This document shows positions 47,302 to 55,945 of a stretch of DNA of 64,000 nucleotides, in pieces. Position 1 is the first letter of the stretch; the number at the start of each line of letters is the position of its first letter. Location: positions 3,132,163 to 3,196,162 of the forward strand of contig NZ_FXBQ01000001.1 of assembly GCF_900177545.1 (NCBI RefSeq), written 5' to 3'. Under the pieces are notes generated by a model, which was given only the letters and a program-made list of their open reading frames with translations, was not told the origin of the DNA and made no database searches. Position numbers and translations under genes: made by a program. Origin of the DNA: Maritimibacter sp. HL-12. Lineage in GTDB: Bacteria > Pseudomonadota > Alphaproteobacteria > Rhodobacterales > Rhodobacteraceae.

Positions 47302-48321
47302 TCAGAGCGCGGAGATCCGCTTGAGAACGTCGACCGGGTTCTCGCGACAGGCCAGATCGGCCTCGCCCAGCTCGTGGCCCGGCAAGCGATGGGTGCCGGG
47401 CGCATCCGCCAGCCGTTGCGCCACCTCGACCGGCAGGGCCGGGCGGGTGGTGGTGTCGACAAACAGGCTCTCGGCAGCGATGCCCTCGGCATAGATGATC
47501 TCGTGCTTGTCGAACAGGATCTGGAAATAATCCACGAAGCCGCCCGGATCCTGGGTGACGCTTGAGCCGTTCACCAGCAGACCGGCCTTGACGAGGATCT
47601 CCTTGCGGCCGGCCCCGAGCGCATCGACGCGCTGGTAGATGAACAGCCGGTGATTGGGGCTGACCACCAGCCGCCCGGTGTTGTTGAGGGTGCCCGGCGC
47701 GATGGTGATCGGGGCAAAGGCACCGGTGGCGCGCAGGGTTTGCACCCCGGTCCAGCGCACCGGCTGGGGGCCGGAATCGCGGGTCAGCACCTTGTCGCCG
47801 GGCCGGATGCTTTCGATCGGCACCTGCTGGCCGTCGGCCATGGTGATATGGGTGCCCCGGGTGAAAGCCACGGTCGCGGTGGCGGCAAGACGGGCGCGCG
47901 CGCCCTCGCGTTCGATGGTGACGAGGGTGTAGCCGGTGCGGGGCGCGAACGGAGCCAGCGGCAGCACATAGACCTGCGCGATCGTTCCCGACGCAGGATC
48001 GACCTCGACAAACACCAGCGCCTCGCGGGTTTCGCCGGCTGGACCCATGAAGGTGAGAAGGCTGTCGAGGTGTACCGGAGCGCCGGGCTGCCCGGTGGCA
48101 CTGTCGGCGGCGATGCGGAATTCTTGCGCGGTATCGGTGCAAAGCCCCAACCGCAGCGGCCGTGCCGCCTCGTCGAACGCGTAGACGTCTTCATGCAGCA
48201 GGTCGGCGGCATCGGCGAGCGCATCGCCCTCGTTCACGCCATGCACCACGCAGAATGCCTCTGCGCGGAACACCGATAGCTGCCGGATTGGCAGATCGGC
48301 CTCGATCGGATGAAACGACAT
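47302..48321 (-). CDS. Hint-domain protein
   Basis: The 339-residue product carries a Hedgehog/intein (Hint) domain of the type widespread in Rhodobacterales (about 150-290). The domain starts at VAFTRGTHITMADGQQVPIESIRPGDKVLTRDSG, here split over two blocks, and includes VSPNHRLFIYQ with the conserved His. The usual first Cys is Thr in TRGTHI, so classical intein-like cleavage may be lost. There is no signal peptide. Function unknown. Confidence 0.85.
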   Translation of the reverse strand: MSFHPIEADLPIRQLSVFRAEAFCVVHGVNEGDALADAADLLHEDVYAFDEAARPLRLGLCTDTAQEFRIAADSATGQPGAPVHLDSLLTFMGPAGETREALVFVEVDPASGTIAQVYVLPLAPFAPRTGYTLVTIEREGARARLAATATVAFTRGTHITMADGQQVPIESIRPGDKVLTRDSGPQPVRWTGVQTLRATGAFAPITIAPGTLNNTGRLVVSPNHRLFIYQRVDALGAGRKEILVKAGLLVNGSSVTQDPGGFVDYFQILFDKHEIIYAEGIAAESLFVDTTTRPALPVEVAQRLADAPGTHRLPGHELGEADLACRENPVDVLKRISAL

Positions 48322-48557
48322 GACAGCTCCTGCGCGGGCCCCACCGCAGCCTCGAAACCCTATGCCCTGGGCCGGGCGCGGTCAACGAATGCTTTACCTT
48401 GGCGTGACAATCCCTTGCCGGGCATGGAAAATTGTCGTCGCCGCCGCATCAGAACCGGCCGAGGCGCGGCATTGTCATGCAGTCAGAAACCGGGGGCAGG
48501 CATGGGCGAATCGCCACGACCTTGATAACCGGGGAAAAACGGATGGGAGATCGGCAG

Positions 48558-49337
48558 ATGGATTTCGGGATTCGCGGCAAGAGGGCGCTGGTCTGCGCCT
48601 CGTCGAAAGGGCTTGGGCGCGGCTGTGCCGAGGCGTTGGCGGGCGAGGGGGTGAGCCTCGTTCTGAACGCGCGCGGCGCGCAGGCGCTGGAGGTGACGGC
48701 GGCCGAGATCCGCGCGCGCTTCGGCGTGCCGGTCGAGACCGTGGCAGCCGACATCACCACCGAGGCGGGCCGCGCCAAGGTGCTCGCGGTGGCGGGCGAG
48801 GTGGATATTCTCGTCACCAACGCGGGCGGGCCGCCGCCGGGGGTCTGGACCGACTGGACCCGCGACGATTTCATCGCCGCGGTGGATGCCAACATGCTCA
48901 CTCCGGTGGCGTTGATCCAGGCGCTGGTGCCGGGAATGATGGCGCGTGGCTGGGGGCGGGTCGTCAACATCACCAGCCGCGCGGTCAAGGCCCCGCTGGC
49001 GGCGCTGGGGTTGTCAAACACCGCGCGCACCGGGCTGACCGGCTTCGTGGCCGGCACTTCGCGGCAGGTCGCGGCCTCGGGCGTGACGATCAACAACCTG
49101 CTGCCCGGTTCGCACGATACCGACCGGATCCGCGCGATGGACGCGCGCAATGCCGAGCTCAAGGGCCTCACGGTTGAAGACCAGAAGACCGAACGGCTGA
49201 CGACAAACCCGGTGGGCCGCGACGGCACGCCGGAGGAATTCGGCGCGGCTTGCGCCTTTCTTTGCTCGCAACAGGCGGCTTTCATCGTCGGCCAGAATGT
49301 TCTTGTCGATGGCGGCGAGGTCAACGCGACGATCTGA
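48558..49337 (+). CDS. SDR-family protein lacking the usual YxxxK site
   Basis: The 259-residue product has the SDR cofactor motif CASSKGLGRG and the NAGG motif, so it binds NAD(P). The catalytic Ser is in NITSRAV, but the normal Tyr-x3-Lys position reads SNTAR: Tyr is Ser and Lys is Arg. It resembles a 3-oxoacyl-reductase-like subgroup in which this change recurs (recalled). Activity may be altered. The start at 48558 (MDFGIRGKRAL) has GGGAGA upstream; an in-frame ATG exists at 48543. Confidence 0.85.
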   Translation: MDFGIRGKRALVCASSKGLGRGCAEALAGEGVSLVLNARGAQALEVTAAEIRARFGVPVETVAADITTEAGRAKVLAVAGEVDILVTNAGGPPPGVWTDWTRDDFIAAVDANMLTPVALIQALVPGMMARGWGRVVNITSRAVKAPLAALGLSNTARTGLTGFVAGTSRQVAASGVTINNLLPGSHDTDRIRAMDARNAELKGLTVEDQKTERLTTNPVGRDGTPEEFGAACAFLCSQQAAFIVGQNVLVDGGEVNATI

Positions 49338-49452
49338 TTGCGGCGCGCGGCGACCCCGGCGAGGCTTGCCCGCGGCGAAAATATGCTGTTATTGGCGGCG
49401 GGACTTGGTATTTCCGATAAGATTGATCGGGTAAGGGCGGATCGGCGCGCGT

Positions 49453-50556
49453 ATGACACCACGGCTGGAAGTGAGAAACATCACCCGGCGTTTTGGCGGC
49501 GTCGCGGTGGTGAGCGATGTTTCGCTGAGCGTGATGCCGGGGCAGGTGACCTGCCTGCTCGGTCCCTCCGGTTGCGGCAAGTCCACCACTTTGCGGATCA
49601 TCGCCGGGGTCGACTGGCCCGACGAAGGCGAGATTCGCATCGACGGCGAGCGCATCGTGGCCCCCGGCCTTTTCGTGCCGCCCGAAAAGCGCGGCACCGG
49701 ACTGATGTTTCAGGATTTCGCACTGTTTCCGCACCTGAGCGTGTTCGACAACATCGCCTTCGGGCTTGGCGGCACCCGCACCGAGAAGCGGCTGAGGGTG
49801 CGCGAACTGCTCGAAAAGGTCGGGCTCCTGCGCTACATCGACGCCTACCCGCACGAGCTTTCGGGGGGGGAGCAGCAGCGCGTGGCGCTGGCCCGCGCGC
49901 TTGCGCCCAGCCCGCGCATCATGCTGATGGACGAGCCGTTTTCCGGCCTCGACAACCGGCTGCGCGACGGGATCCGCGACGAAACCCTCGCGATCCTGAA
50001 AGACGAGGCCACGGCGGTTCTGCTCGTCACCCACGAACCCGAAGAAGCCATGCGCATGGCCGACGAGATCGCGCTGATGCGCGATGGCCGGATCGTGCAG
50101 CAGGGCGCGCCCTACAATGTCTACAACGCGCCGGTGGACCGCGAAGCGGCGGCGTTCTTCTCCGATATCAACGTGATCCGGGGCCGGGTGCAGGGCCTGC
50201 TCACGGAAACCGCCTTCGGCAAGTTCATGGCACCGGGGCAGGCCGATGGCACCGAGGTCGAGATCGTGATCCGCCCGCAGCACATCAAGATCGACTTCGA
50301 CCGGGGCGGGCAGGGCCCGGCACCGAGCCCCGAACACGGGGTCTGGGCGAAGGGCGTGGTGGAGCGTGCGCGGTTCATCGGCAAGGAAAGCCTGGTGGAA
50401 TTCCGGATGGATTTCGACGGGTCGATGCTCAAGGCCACCGTCCCCAGTGTCTTTTTGCCGAAACCCGGCACGCATCTGTGGATCGCGATCCGCCGCGATC
50501 GCTGTTTCGTGTTCCCGGTGGTCCCAAAAAAGAACTGGCGCAAGCGCGCCGGTTGA
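49453..50556 (+). CDS. ABC transporter ATP-binding protein (FbpC/PotA-like)
   Basis: The 367-residue product has Walker A GPSGCGKST, signature LSGGEQQR, Walker B IMLMDEPFSGLD and switch His THEPEEA. A C-terminal TOBE-like regulatory domain (about 240-360) resembles those of iron(III)- and polyamine-type importers. No permease or binding-protein gene adjoins it, so it is an orphan ATPase whose partner lies elsewhere. Confidence 0.9.
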   Translation: MTPRLEVRNITRRFGGVAVVSDVSLSVMPGQVTCLLGPSGCGKSTTLRIIAGVDWPDEGEIRIDGERIVAPGLFVPPEKRGTGLMFQDFALFPHLSVFDNIAFGLGGTRTEKRLRVRELLEKVGLLRYIDAYPHELSGGEQQRVALARALAPSPRIMLMDEPFSGLDNRLRDGIRDETLAILKDEATAVLLVTHEPEEAMRMADEIALMRDGRIVQQGAPYNVYNAPVDREAAAFFSDINVIRGRVQGLLTETAFGKFMAPGQADGTEVEIVIRPQHIKIDFDRGGQGPAPSPEHGVWAKGVVERARFIGKESLVEFRMDFDGSMLKATVPSVFLPKPGTHLWIAIRRDRCFVFPVVPKKNWRKRAG

Positions 50557-50667
50557 GGCCGCACCGGCATTTTCTTGCGCGTCGTGCCGCTTTGGGGCTT
50601 TGAACTTTCGCCTCGAAGCAATAGATACGGGCGGGAGTTTGAAAAACGTTCCGCGAAAGGAAAGCGA

Positions 50668-50883
50668 ATGTCTCTTGGGCCATGGCAAGTCTTGCTGATT
50701 GCGGTTGTTGTCCTCGTCCTCTTCGGGCGCGGCAAGATCGCCTCCTTGATGGGTGAAGTCGGCAAGGGGATCACTTCTTTCAAGAAGGGGATCGATGAAG
50801 GCAAAAAGGAAGTCGAAGATCAGGCGGCGGCCGATGCCAAGGACGTCACCCCGGAGAAGGACAAGGACAAGACCGACGTCTGA
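50668..50883 (+). CDS. tatA: Sec-independent translocase protein TatA
   Basis: TatA oligomers form the transport path for folded proteins. The 71-residue product has the short N-terminal helix ([21 protein letters not shown]) with the FGRGK hinge. An amphipathic helix ([17 protein letters not shown]) and a charged tail follow. AAGGAAA precedes the ATG. It is the first gene of tatABC. Confidence 0.95.
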   Translation: MSLGPWQVLLIAVVVLVLFGRGKIASLMGEVGKGITSFKKGIDEGKKEVEDQAAADAKDVTPEKDKDKTDV

Positions 50884-50904
50884 TCTGATCCCGGGGGATC
50901 GCCC

Positions 50905-51669
50905 ATGTTCGATATCGGATTCACCGAGCTTCTGGTCATCGGCGTCGTCGCGTTGATCGTGGTCGGGCCGAAGGACTTGCCGGGTATGTTCCGCACGCTC
51001 GGGCGGTTCACGGCCCGGTTGCGCTCGCTCGGACGGGAGTTCACCTCCGCGATGAACGCCGCCGCGGACGAGAGCGGCATGCGCGAGGCGTCGAAGGAGC
51101 TCAAGGGCCTTGCCAACCCGCGCAGCTACGGGCTCGACAAGCTCAACGAGGCCGCCGATTCCTTCGAGAAATGGGATCCGACCAAGCCATCGAAGCCGAA
51201 GGATGGCGAGACCAGCGAGAAAGCGATCTCGAAGGGGCTCGACCCGGACCGCGAGGCCGATATCGCGAAAATTCGCGAGGCCACCCGGAAAGCGGGGCAA
51301 GCCCGGCTCGACCGCGAAGCGGCAGAAAAGGCGGCTGCCGGAACCGCGAAGAAGCCGGTGAAGGGCAAGCCGCCGGAGCGGCCGAAACCCACGCCCAAGC
51401 CTGCGCCGGCTGCCAAGACCGACACCGGAGGTGAGGTGCCGGCGCAAGATGATGCGCCCGCGAAACCTGCAGCAAAGGCACCGGCGACGAAAAAGCCGGC
51501 GGCGAAAAAGGCGGCGACCGAAAAGCCTGCGTCGGCAAAGAAGCCTGCCGCGGCGAAACCCGCTGCTCGCAAGCCCGCCGCCAAGGCGACGACCGCCCGC
51601 ACGACCAAGGCGCGACCCGCGGCAACCAAGACCGGGGCACAAACTCCTGACAAGGCCGACGACGCATGA
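50905..51669 (+). CDS. tatB: Tat translocase subunit TatB with Lys/Ala/Pro tail
   Basis: TatB recognises twin-arginine substrates together with TatC. The first about 90 residues are typical: MFDIGFTELLVIGVVALIVVGPKDLP, then an amphipathic helix. At 254 residues it is longer than E. coli TatB (171). The extension is a low-complexity, strongly basic tail from about residue 138, rich in AKP and KKPA repeats and resembling histone H1-like sequences. It overlaps tatC by four bases. Confidence 0.93.
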   Translation: MFDIGFTELLVIGVVALIVVGPKDLPGMFRTLGRFTARLRSLGREFTSAMNAAADESGMREASKELKGLANPRSYGLDKLNEAADSFEKWDPTKPSKPKDGETSEKAISKGLDPDREADIAKIREATRKAGQARLDREAAEKAAAGTAKKPVKGKPPERPKPTPKPAPAAKTDTGGEVPAQDDAPAKPAAKAPATKKPAAKKAATEKPASAKKPAAAKPAARKPAAKATTARTTKARPAATKTGAQTPDKADDA

Positions 51670-52721
51670 GCCGCACCGATGACGAGATCGAAGACAGCTC
51701 CGCGCCGCTGATCGAACACCTTGCCGAATTGCGCACCCGCCTGATCCGCGCGGTGCTCTATTTCATCGTGGGATTCGTGATCGCCTTCGTCTTCGCGGGC
51801 ACGCTTCTCGACTGGCTGCTGGTGCCGATCGAAGTGAGCATGCGCGCGCTGGGCAACCCCAACCCGGTGATGCAGTATACCGCGCCGCAGGAATACTTCT
51901 TCACGCTGATCCGCATCGCGATGGTGGCGGGGTTGATGATCTCCTTCCCTTTCGTCGCCAACCAGCTCTGGCGCTTTGTCGCCCCCGGCCTCTACAAGAC
52001 TGAAAAGGCGGCATTCCTGCCCTTCCTGATCGCCTCGCCCGCGATGTTTCTCGCCGGGGCCGCGTTCGCCCATCTCGTCGTCACTCCGATGGCGATGAGC
52101 TTTTTTCTCGGCTTTGCCGATACTGCCTCGATCTTCACCGCCTTCTTCGATCCCGAGGCCGACGAGGGCGTGGAACTCTTGAAGCCGGGCACTGAGAAGG
52201 GCATCGACATCGTCTTTCAAGGCAAGGTGAACGAAACCCTCGACATCACGCTCAAACTGATCGTGGCTTTCGGACTGTCGTTCCAGCTGCCGGTTTTGCT
52301 CACGCTGATGGGCCGGGCGGGGCTTGCCACCTCCGCCGGCCTCGCGGGCGTGCGCAAATACGCCGTTGTCGGCATTCTCGTGCTCGCCGCCGTTGTCACC
52401 CCGCCCGACGTGATCACCCAGGTGATCCTCTTCGTGGTGGTCTACGGTCTCTACGAGGTGTCGATCCTGCTGGTGCGCCGCTTCGAGAAGAAGCGCGAGG
52501 CGGAATTGAAGGCCGAAGGGCTCTGGTTCGAGGACGACGAAGACACCGAGAACGACCCGATCTTCGAAGAGTTCGATGACGAAGAAGAGGCCGCAGACGC
52601 CGCTGAACACGGTGACGAGAGCGTCTGGGAAATCGACGATGACACCCCCGGCGACGACACCGGCGATGGCGGCAAGGGCGGCGAACCGGATGCGGACGAC
52701 GAGCCGAAGAAGGGTTCATGA
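51666..52721 (+). CDS. tatC: Tat translocase subunit TatC with acidic tail
   Basis: TatC is the six-helix core receptor of the Tat system. The family start is clear: LIEHLAELRTRLIRAVLYF. Helices and conserved loops follow (FFTLIRIAMVAGLMISFPF, PDVITQVILFVV). At 351 residues it exceeds the usual about 250-260. It has an extra acidic periplasmic loop (about 157-185) and a cytoplasmic tail (about 279-351) dominated by Asp and Glu (WFEDDEDTEND, EFDDEEEAADAAEHGDE). It overlaps the next gene by four bases. Confidence 0.93.
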   Translation: MSRTDDEIEDSSAPLIEHLAELRTRLIRAVLYFIVGFVIAFVFAGTLLDWLLVPIEVSMRALGNPNPVMQYTAPQEYFFTLIRIAMVAGLMISFPFVANQLWRFVAPGLYKTEKAAFLPFLIASPAMFLAGAAFAHLVVTPMAMSFFLGFADTASIFTAFFDPEADEGVELLKPGTEKGIDIVFQGKVNETLDITLKLIVAFGLSFQLPVLLTLMGRAGLATSAGLAGVRKYAVVGILVLAAVVTPPDVITQVILFVVVYGLYEVSILLVRRFEKKREAELKAEGLWFEDDEDTENDPIFEEFDDEEEAADAAEHGDESVWEIDDDTPGDDTGDGGKGGEPDADDEPKKGS

Positions 52722-53566
52722 CCGAAGCGCTCCTGACCCGCATCGCCGAGGCGCTTGAGCGGATCGCCCCGGCACCGCTCGCCACGCCCGACTTCACGGC
52801 GGCCGAGGCCTTTGTCTGGCATGTCGCGCCGGACCGGCTGGAGCCGGTGGACGAGGTGAGCCGGGTCGATATCGGGCTCCTTGTCGGCATCGACCGGTCG
52901 CGCGACACCCTGCTCGACAATACCCGCCGCTTCGCCCGCGGCCTGCCAGCCAACAACGCGCTGCTCTGGGGCGCGCGCGGCATGGGCAAGTCGTCGCTGG
53001 TGAAAGCGGTGCACGCGGCGGTGAACGGCGAGGGTTTCCCGCTCAAGATCATCGAGTTGCAACGCGAAGACCTGCCGAGCGTGGGCCGCCTCCTGGCCCA
53101 TCTGCGCGGCGCGCCGCAGCGGTTCCTGCTGTTTTGCGACGATCTGTCGTTCAGCCATGACGACGAGCATTACAAGAGCCTCAAGGCGGTGCTCGACGGT
53201 GGCATCGAGGGGCGGCCCGGCAACGTGGTGTTCTACGCCACCTCCAACCGCCGCCACCTGATGCCGCGCGACATGATCGAGAACGAACGCTCCACTGCGA
53301 TCAACCCCGGTGAAGCGGTGGAGGAAAAGGTTTCGCTTTCCGATCGCTTCGGGCTCTGGCTCGGCTTCCACCCCTGTTCGCAGGATGAGTATCTTGCCAT
53401 GATCCGGGGCTATGCCGATGCCTTCGGGATCTCGATCGACGACGCGTCCTTGCGCGCCGAGGCGATCGAGTGGCAGGCCACGCGCGGCGCGCGCTCGGGC
53501 CGGGTGGCCTGGCAATACGTCACCGATCTCGCCGGGCGGCGCGGCGTGGCGATGCCGCGCGGCTGA
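52718..53566 (+). CDS. DUF815 AAA+ ATPase
   Basis: The 282-residue product has Walker A GARGMGKSSLV, Walker B LLFCDDLSF, and sensor region VVFYATSNRRHLMP. These match DUF815, a DnaC/IstB-related ATPase family of unknown role. It overlaps tatC by four bases, the last gene of the tat operon, which might suggest a link to export or assembly; this is only positional. Confidence 0.88.
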   Translation: MTEALLTRIAEALERIAPAPLATPDFTAAEAFVWHVAPDRLEPVDEVSRVDIGLLVGIDRSRDTLLDNTRRFARGLPANNALLWGARGMGKSSLVKAVHAAVNGEGFPLKIIELQREDLPSVGRLLAHLRGAPQRFLLFCDDLSFSHDDEHYKSLKAVLDGGIEGRPGNVVFYATSNRRHLMPRDMIENERSTAINPGEAVEEKVSLSDRFGLWLGFHPCSQDEYLAMIRGYADAFGISIDDASLRAEAIEWQATRGARSGRVAWQYVTDLAGRRGVAMPRG

Positions 53567-53593
53567 CGGCGCGGCACCACCCCCGGGACGAGA

Positions 53594-55120
53594 TCATGGC
53601 GTCCCGGCCCCGCCGTCCCGCAGCACAGCGCGTTGAAGTTTTCCATTGGCCCCGCGCGGCAGGGTGTCGACCGCTGTGAAAATGCGCGGGCACTTGTAGT
53701 GCGCGAGCCGCGCATGGGCATGGGCCGAGAGCGTATCATCCGCAAGGGCAGCCGATTCGGGAACGTAGAAACAGCCGATCACGCTGGCGCTGTCCGACAC
53801 CGCGATTTCCACGCAGGCCGCTTCGTGCACGCCGGGATGCGCCGCCATCGCCGCCTCCACCTCGATGGGCGAAACCCGGTAGCCGCCCGCGTTGATCATG
53901 TCGTCGTCGCGCCCGAGGTAGCGGATCGCGCCGCCCGGCGCCATCGCCGCGTTGTCGCCGGTGACGAACCAGCCGCCGCGATAGCGCTCCGCCGTGGCCT
54001 CGGGCGCACCGAGATAGCCCAGCATCAGCCCCGGATCGCCCGCGTCGATCGCGAGCAGCCCAGGCGCACCACGCTGCACCGGCGCGCCGTCCTCGCCCAG
54101 CACCGCCACCCGTCGGCCGGGCTGTGCGAAGCCGAGCGTGCCCTCCGGCGCGGGCTGGGCAGGGCACCCGGAGATGAAGGTGGAGCATTCCGACATCCCG
54201 AAGGCTTCGTGCAGCGCGGTGCCGGTGTCCGCCTCCCAGCCCGCCCGGATGGTTCCCGCGAGCTTTTCGCCCGCCGAAAGCCCGTGGCGCAGGGCCGGCA
54301 GCGGCGGCAGACCCGCGCGCAGCATCTGGCGAAACACCCCGGGTGCGGCGGCGAAGATCGTGGCCTCGTGCTCGGCCATCAGCGCGGGCAGATCGGCGGG
54401 GCGGGTGCCGGGGGCAGGGATGAGCGCGGTGGCTCCGCGGCTCCACGGGTCCATCAGCCCGGTGCCGAGGGTGTAGGTCCAGTTGAAGGCACCCGCGTGC
54501 ATCACCCGGTCGTCCGGCCGCAGCCCATACCAACCCTCCGACATCATCCGCCGCGCCCAGATCGCGCGGTGGGCGTGGAGCACGGCACGCGGCTGGCCGG
54601 AGGTGCCGGAGGTGAAGACGGCATAGGCCGGGCGGTCCGGATCGCCCATCACGGCCTCTGCGGGCGTGTGCGCGGCGAGATCGTGCACCTCGGCCTCGCT
54701 CAGCACCGGGCAGGGCAGCGGGTCGGGCAGGGCGATCGCCGGCCCGGCCACGATCAGCCTCGGGTCGATGAGGGCCGCCATCGGGCCGATCTCAGGCGTC
54801 GTGAGTTGCGACGAGGTCGGCACCGGCACCAGACCCGCCGCGATGCAGCCGAGAAAGGCGAGCGGAAACTCCACGCTGTTGCCCAGCCGCAGGAGCACCC
54901 GGTCGCCCGGTGCAAGGCCCAACGCGGCAAGCCCGCCGGCGATCCCGCCGACGGCGCGCGCAAGGCGGGCAAAGCTCCAGTCGTCGCCCCCGCCCGGCCC
55001 GATGATCGAGAGCGCCACCTTGTCGGGCGTGGCCGCGCCGCCCGCGAGGACATGGGCCGCGAGGTTGAACCGGCGGGGCGGCGGGGCAAGGGCGGTGCCG
55101 GGGGCATCGACGGAGAGCAT
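53594..55120 (-). CDS. AMP-forming acyl-CoA synthetase-like protein
   Basis: The 508-residue product belongs to the ANL superfamily: the phosphate loop FTSGTSGQPRAVLHAHR, the A5-like region EAFGMSECSTF, the hinge YLGRDDDMINAGGYRVSPIEVE, and the C-terminal catalytic Lys in GANGKLQR. It probably activates a carboxylic acid as its CoA ester, perhaps a benzoate- or short-chain-type acid. The substrate is unknown. It is divergent from a cupin regulator, which may control it. Confidence 0.87.
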   Translation of the reverse strand: MLSVDAPGTALAPPPRRFNLAAHVLAGGAATPDKVALSIIGPGGGDDWSFARLARAVGGIAGGLAALGLAPGDRVLLRLGNSVEFPLAFLGCIAAGLVPVPTSSQLTTPEIGPMAALIDPRLIVAGPAIALPDPLPCPVLSEAEVHDLAAHTPAEAVMGDPDRPAYAVFTSGTSGQPRAVLHAHRAIWARRMMSEGWYGLRPDDRVMHAGAFNWTYTLGTGLMDPWSRGATALIPAPGTRPADLPALMAEHEATIFAAAPGVFRQMLRAGLPPLPALRHGLSAGEKLAGTIRAGWEADTGTALHEAFGMSECSTFISGCPAQPAPEGTLGFAQPGRRVAVLGEDGAPVQRGAPGLLAIDAGDPGLMLGYLGAPEATAERYRGGWFVTGDNAAMAPGGAIRYLGRDDDMINAGGYRVSPIEVEAAMAAHPGVHEAACVEIAVSDSASVIGCFYVPESAALADDTLSAHAHARLAHYKCPRIFTAVDTLPRGANGKLQRAVLRDGGAGTP

Positions 55121-55183
55121 GGCGCAAATATGCCCGCCGGAGCCGTGCTTGCAAGTGGCCTGCGCAACCGTATATCAAGCGCC

Positions 55184-55813
55184 ATGGACCCCTTGACCCC
55201 GCCCCAACCCAGCCTGATCCAGCTTGCCCGCCAGTCGGGCCAGGACGCGCCGGACCCTATGCCGCTCAACCTCGGCGAGCGGGTGCGCTCCTTGCGCAAG
55301 TCGCGTGGCTGGACCCTGGAGCAAGCGGCAAACCAGGCCGGGCTTGCCCGCTCGACACTGTCAAAGATCGAGAACGGCCAGATGAGCCCGACCTATGACG
55401 CGCTGAAAAAGCTCGCCGTGGGGCTGGAGATTTCGGTGCCGCAGCTTTTCACCCCGCCGCGCGAGGCCAAGGTTTCGGGCCGGATGACGGTCACGAAAAC
55501 CGGCGAAGGCCAGGCCCATCCGACCGCGACCTACGAGCATGAATTGCTCGCGGGCGCGCTGACCAAGAAGACGATGCTGCCCTACCGCGCCCGGGTGCGC
55601 GCGCGCAGCTTCGACGAGTTCGACGGCTGGGTGCGCCACGACGGCGAGGAATTCCTCTACGTGCTGACCGGGGCGATCCGGCTGATCACCGAGTTCTACG
55701 AGCCGGTCGAGATGCGAAGGGGCGACAGCGCCTATTACGACGCCTCGATGGGCCACAACGTGATCTCGATCAGCGAGGAAGACGCCACCATCCTCTGGGT
55801 GACCTCGCTCTGA
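55184..55813 (+). CDS. XRE-family regulator with cupin domain
   Basis: The 209-residue product has an N-terminal helix-turn-helix (LGERVRSLRKSRGWTLEQAANQAGLARSTLSKIENGQMSP). A C-terminal cupin sensor domain (about 105-209; HDGEEFLYVLTG, RRGDSAYYDASMGHNV) follows. Such fusions often repress or activate transport and catabolic genes by sensing a small molecule. It is divergent from the acyl-CoA synthetase-like gene across 63 bp. The open frame runs far upstream, but that part is antisense to the synthetase and is not coding. Confidence 0.88.
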   Translation: MDPLTPPQPSLIQLARQSGQDAPDPMPLNLGERVRSLRKSRGWTLEQAANQAGLARSTLSKIENGQMSPTYDALKKLAVGLEISVPQLFTPPREAKVSGRMTVTKTGEGQAHPTATYEHELLAGALTKKTMLPYRARVRARSFDEFDGWVRHDGEEFLYVLTGAIRLITEFYEPVEMRRGDSAYYDASMGHNVISISEEDATILWVTSL

Positions 55814-55945
55814 GCGAACAGGCACCGGCCGGGCTCGCGGCCACGCGATCGTGAGGCGTGCGTTTTTGGCCGCGAGGGGTCGTTTTCCGGGCGACGGGCC
55901 AAGCCCGGAATGTTACGGCGCGTCGGTATCTGTTAGGGATGGGCC

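Noticed and set aside
49321-51642. 773-codon minus-strand frame opposite the ABC ATPase and tatAB
   Set aside because: Shadow frame of plus-strand genes with clear motifs; low-complexity Arg/Gly/Leu translation.
53633-55183. Long N-terminal extension of the XRE regulator
   Set aside because: This part is antisense to the acyl-CoA synthetase-like gene and is Arg/His/Gly-rich without motifs; the regulator starts at 55184.
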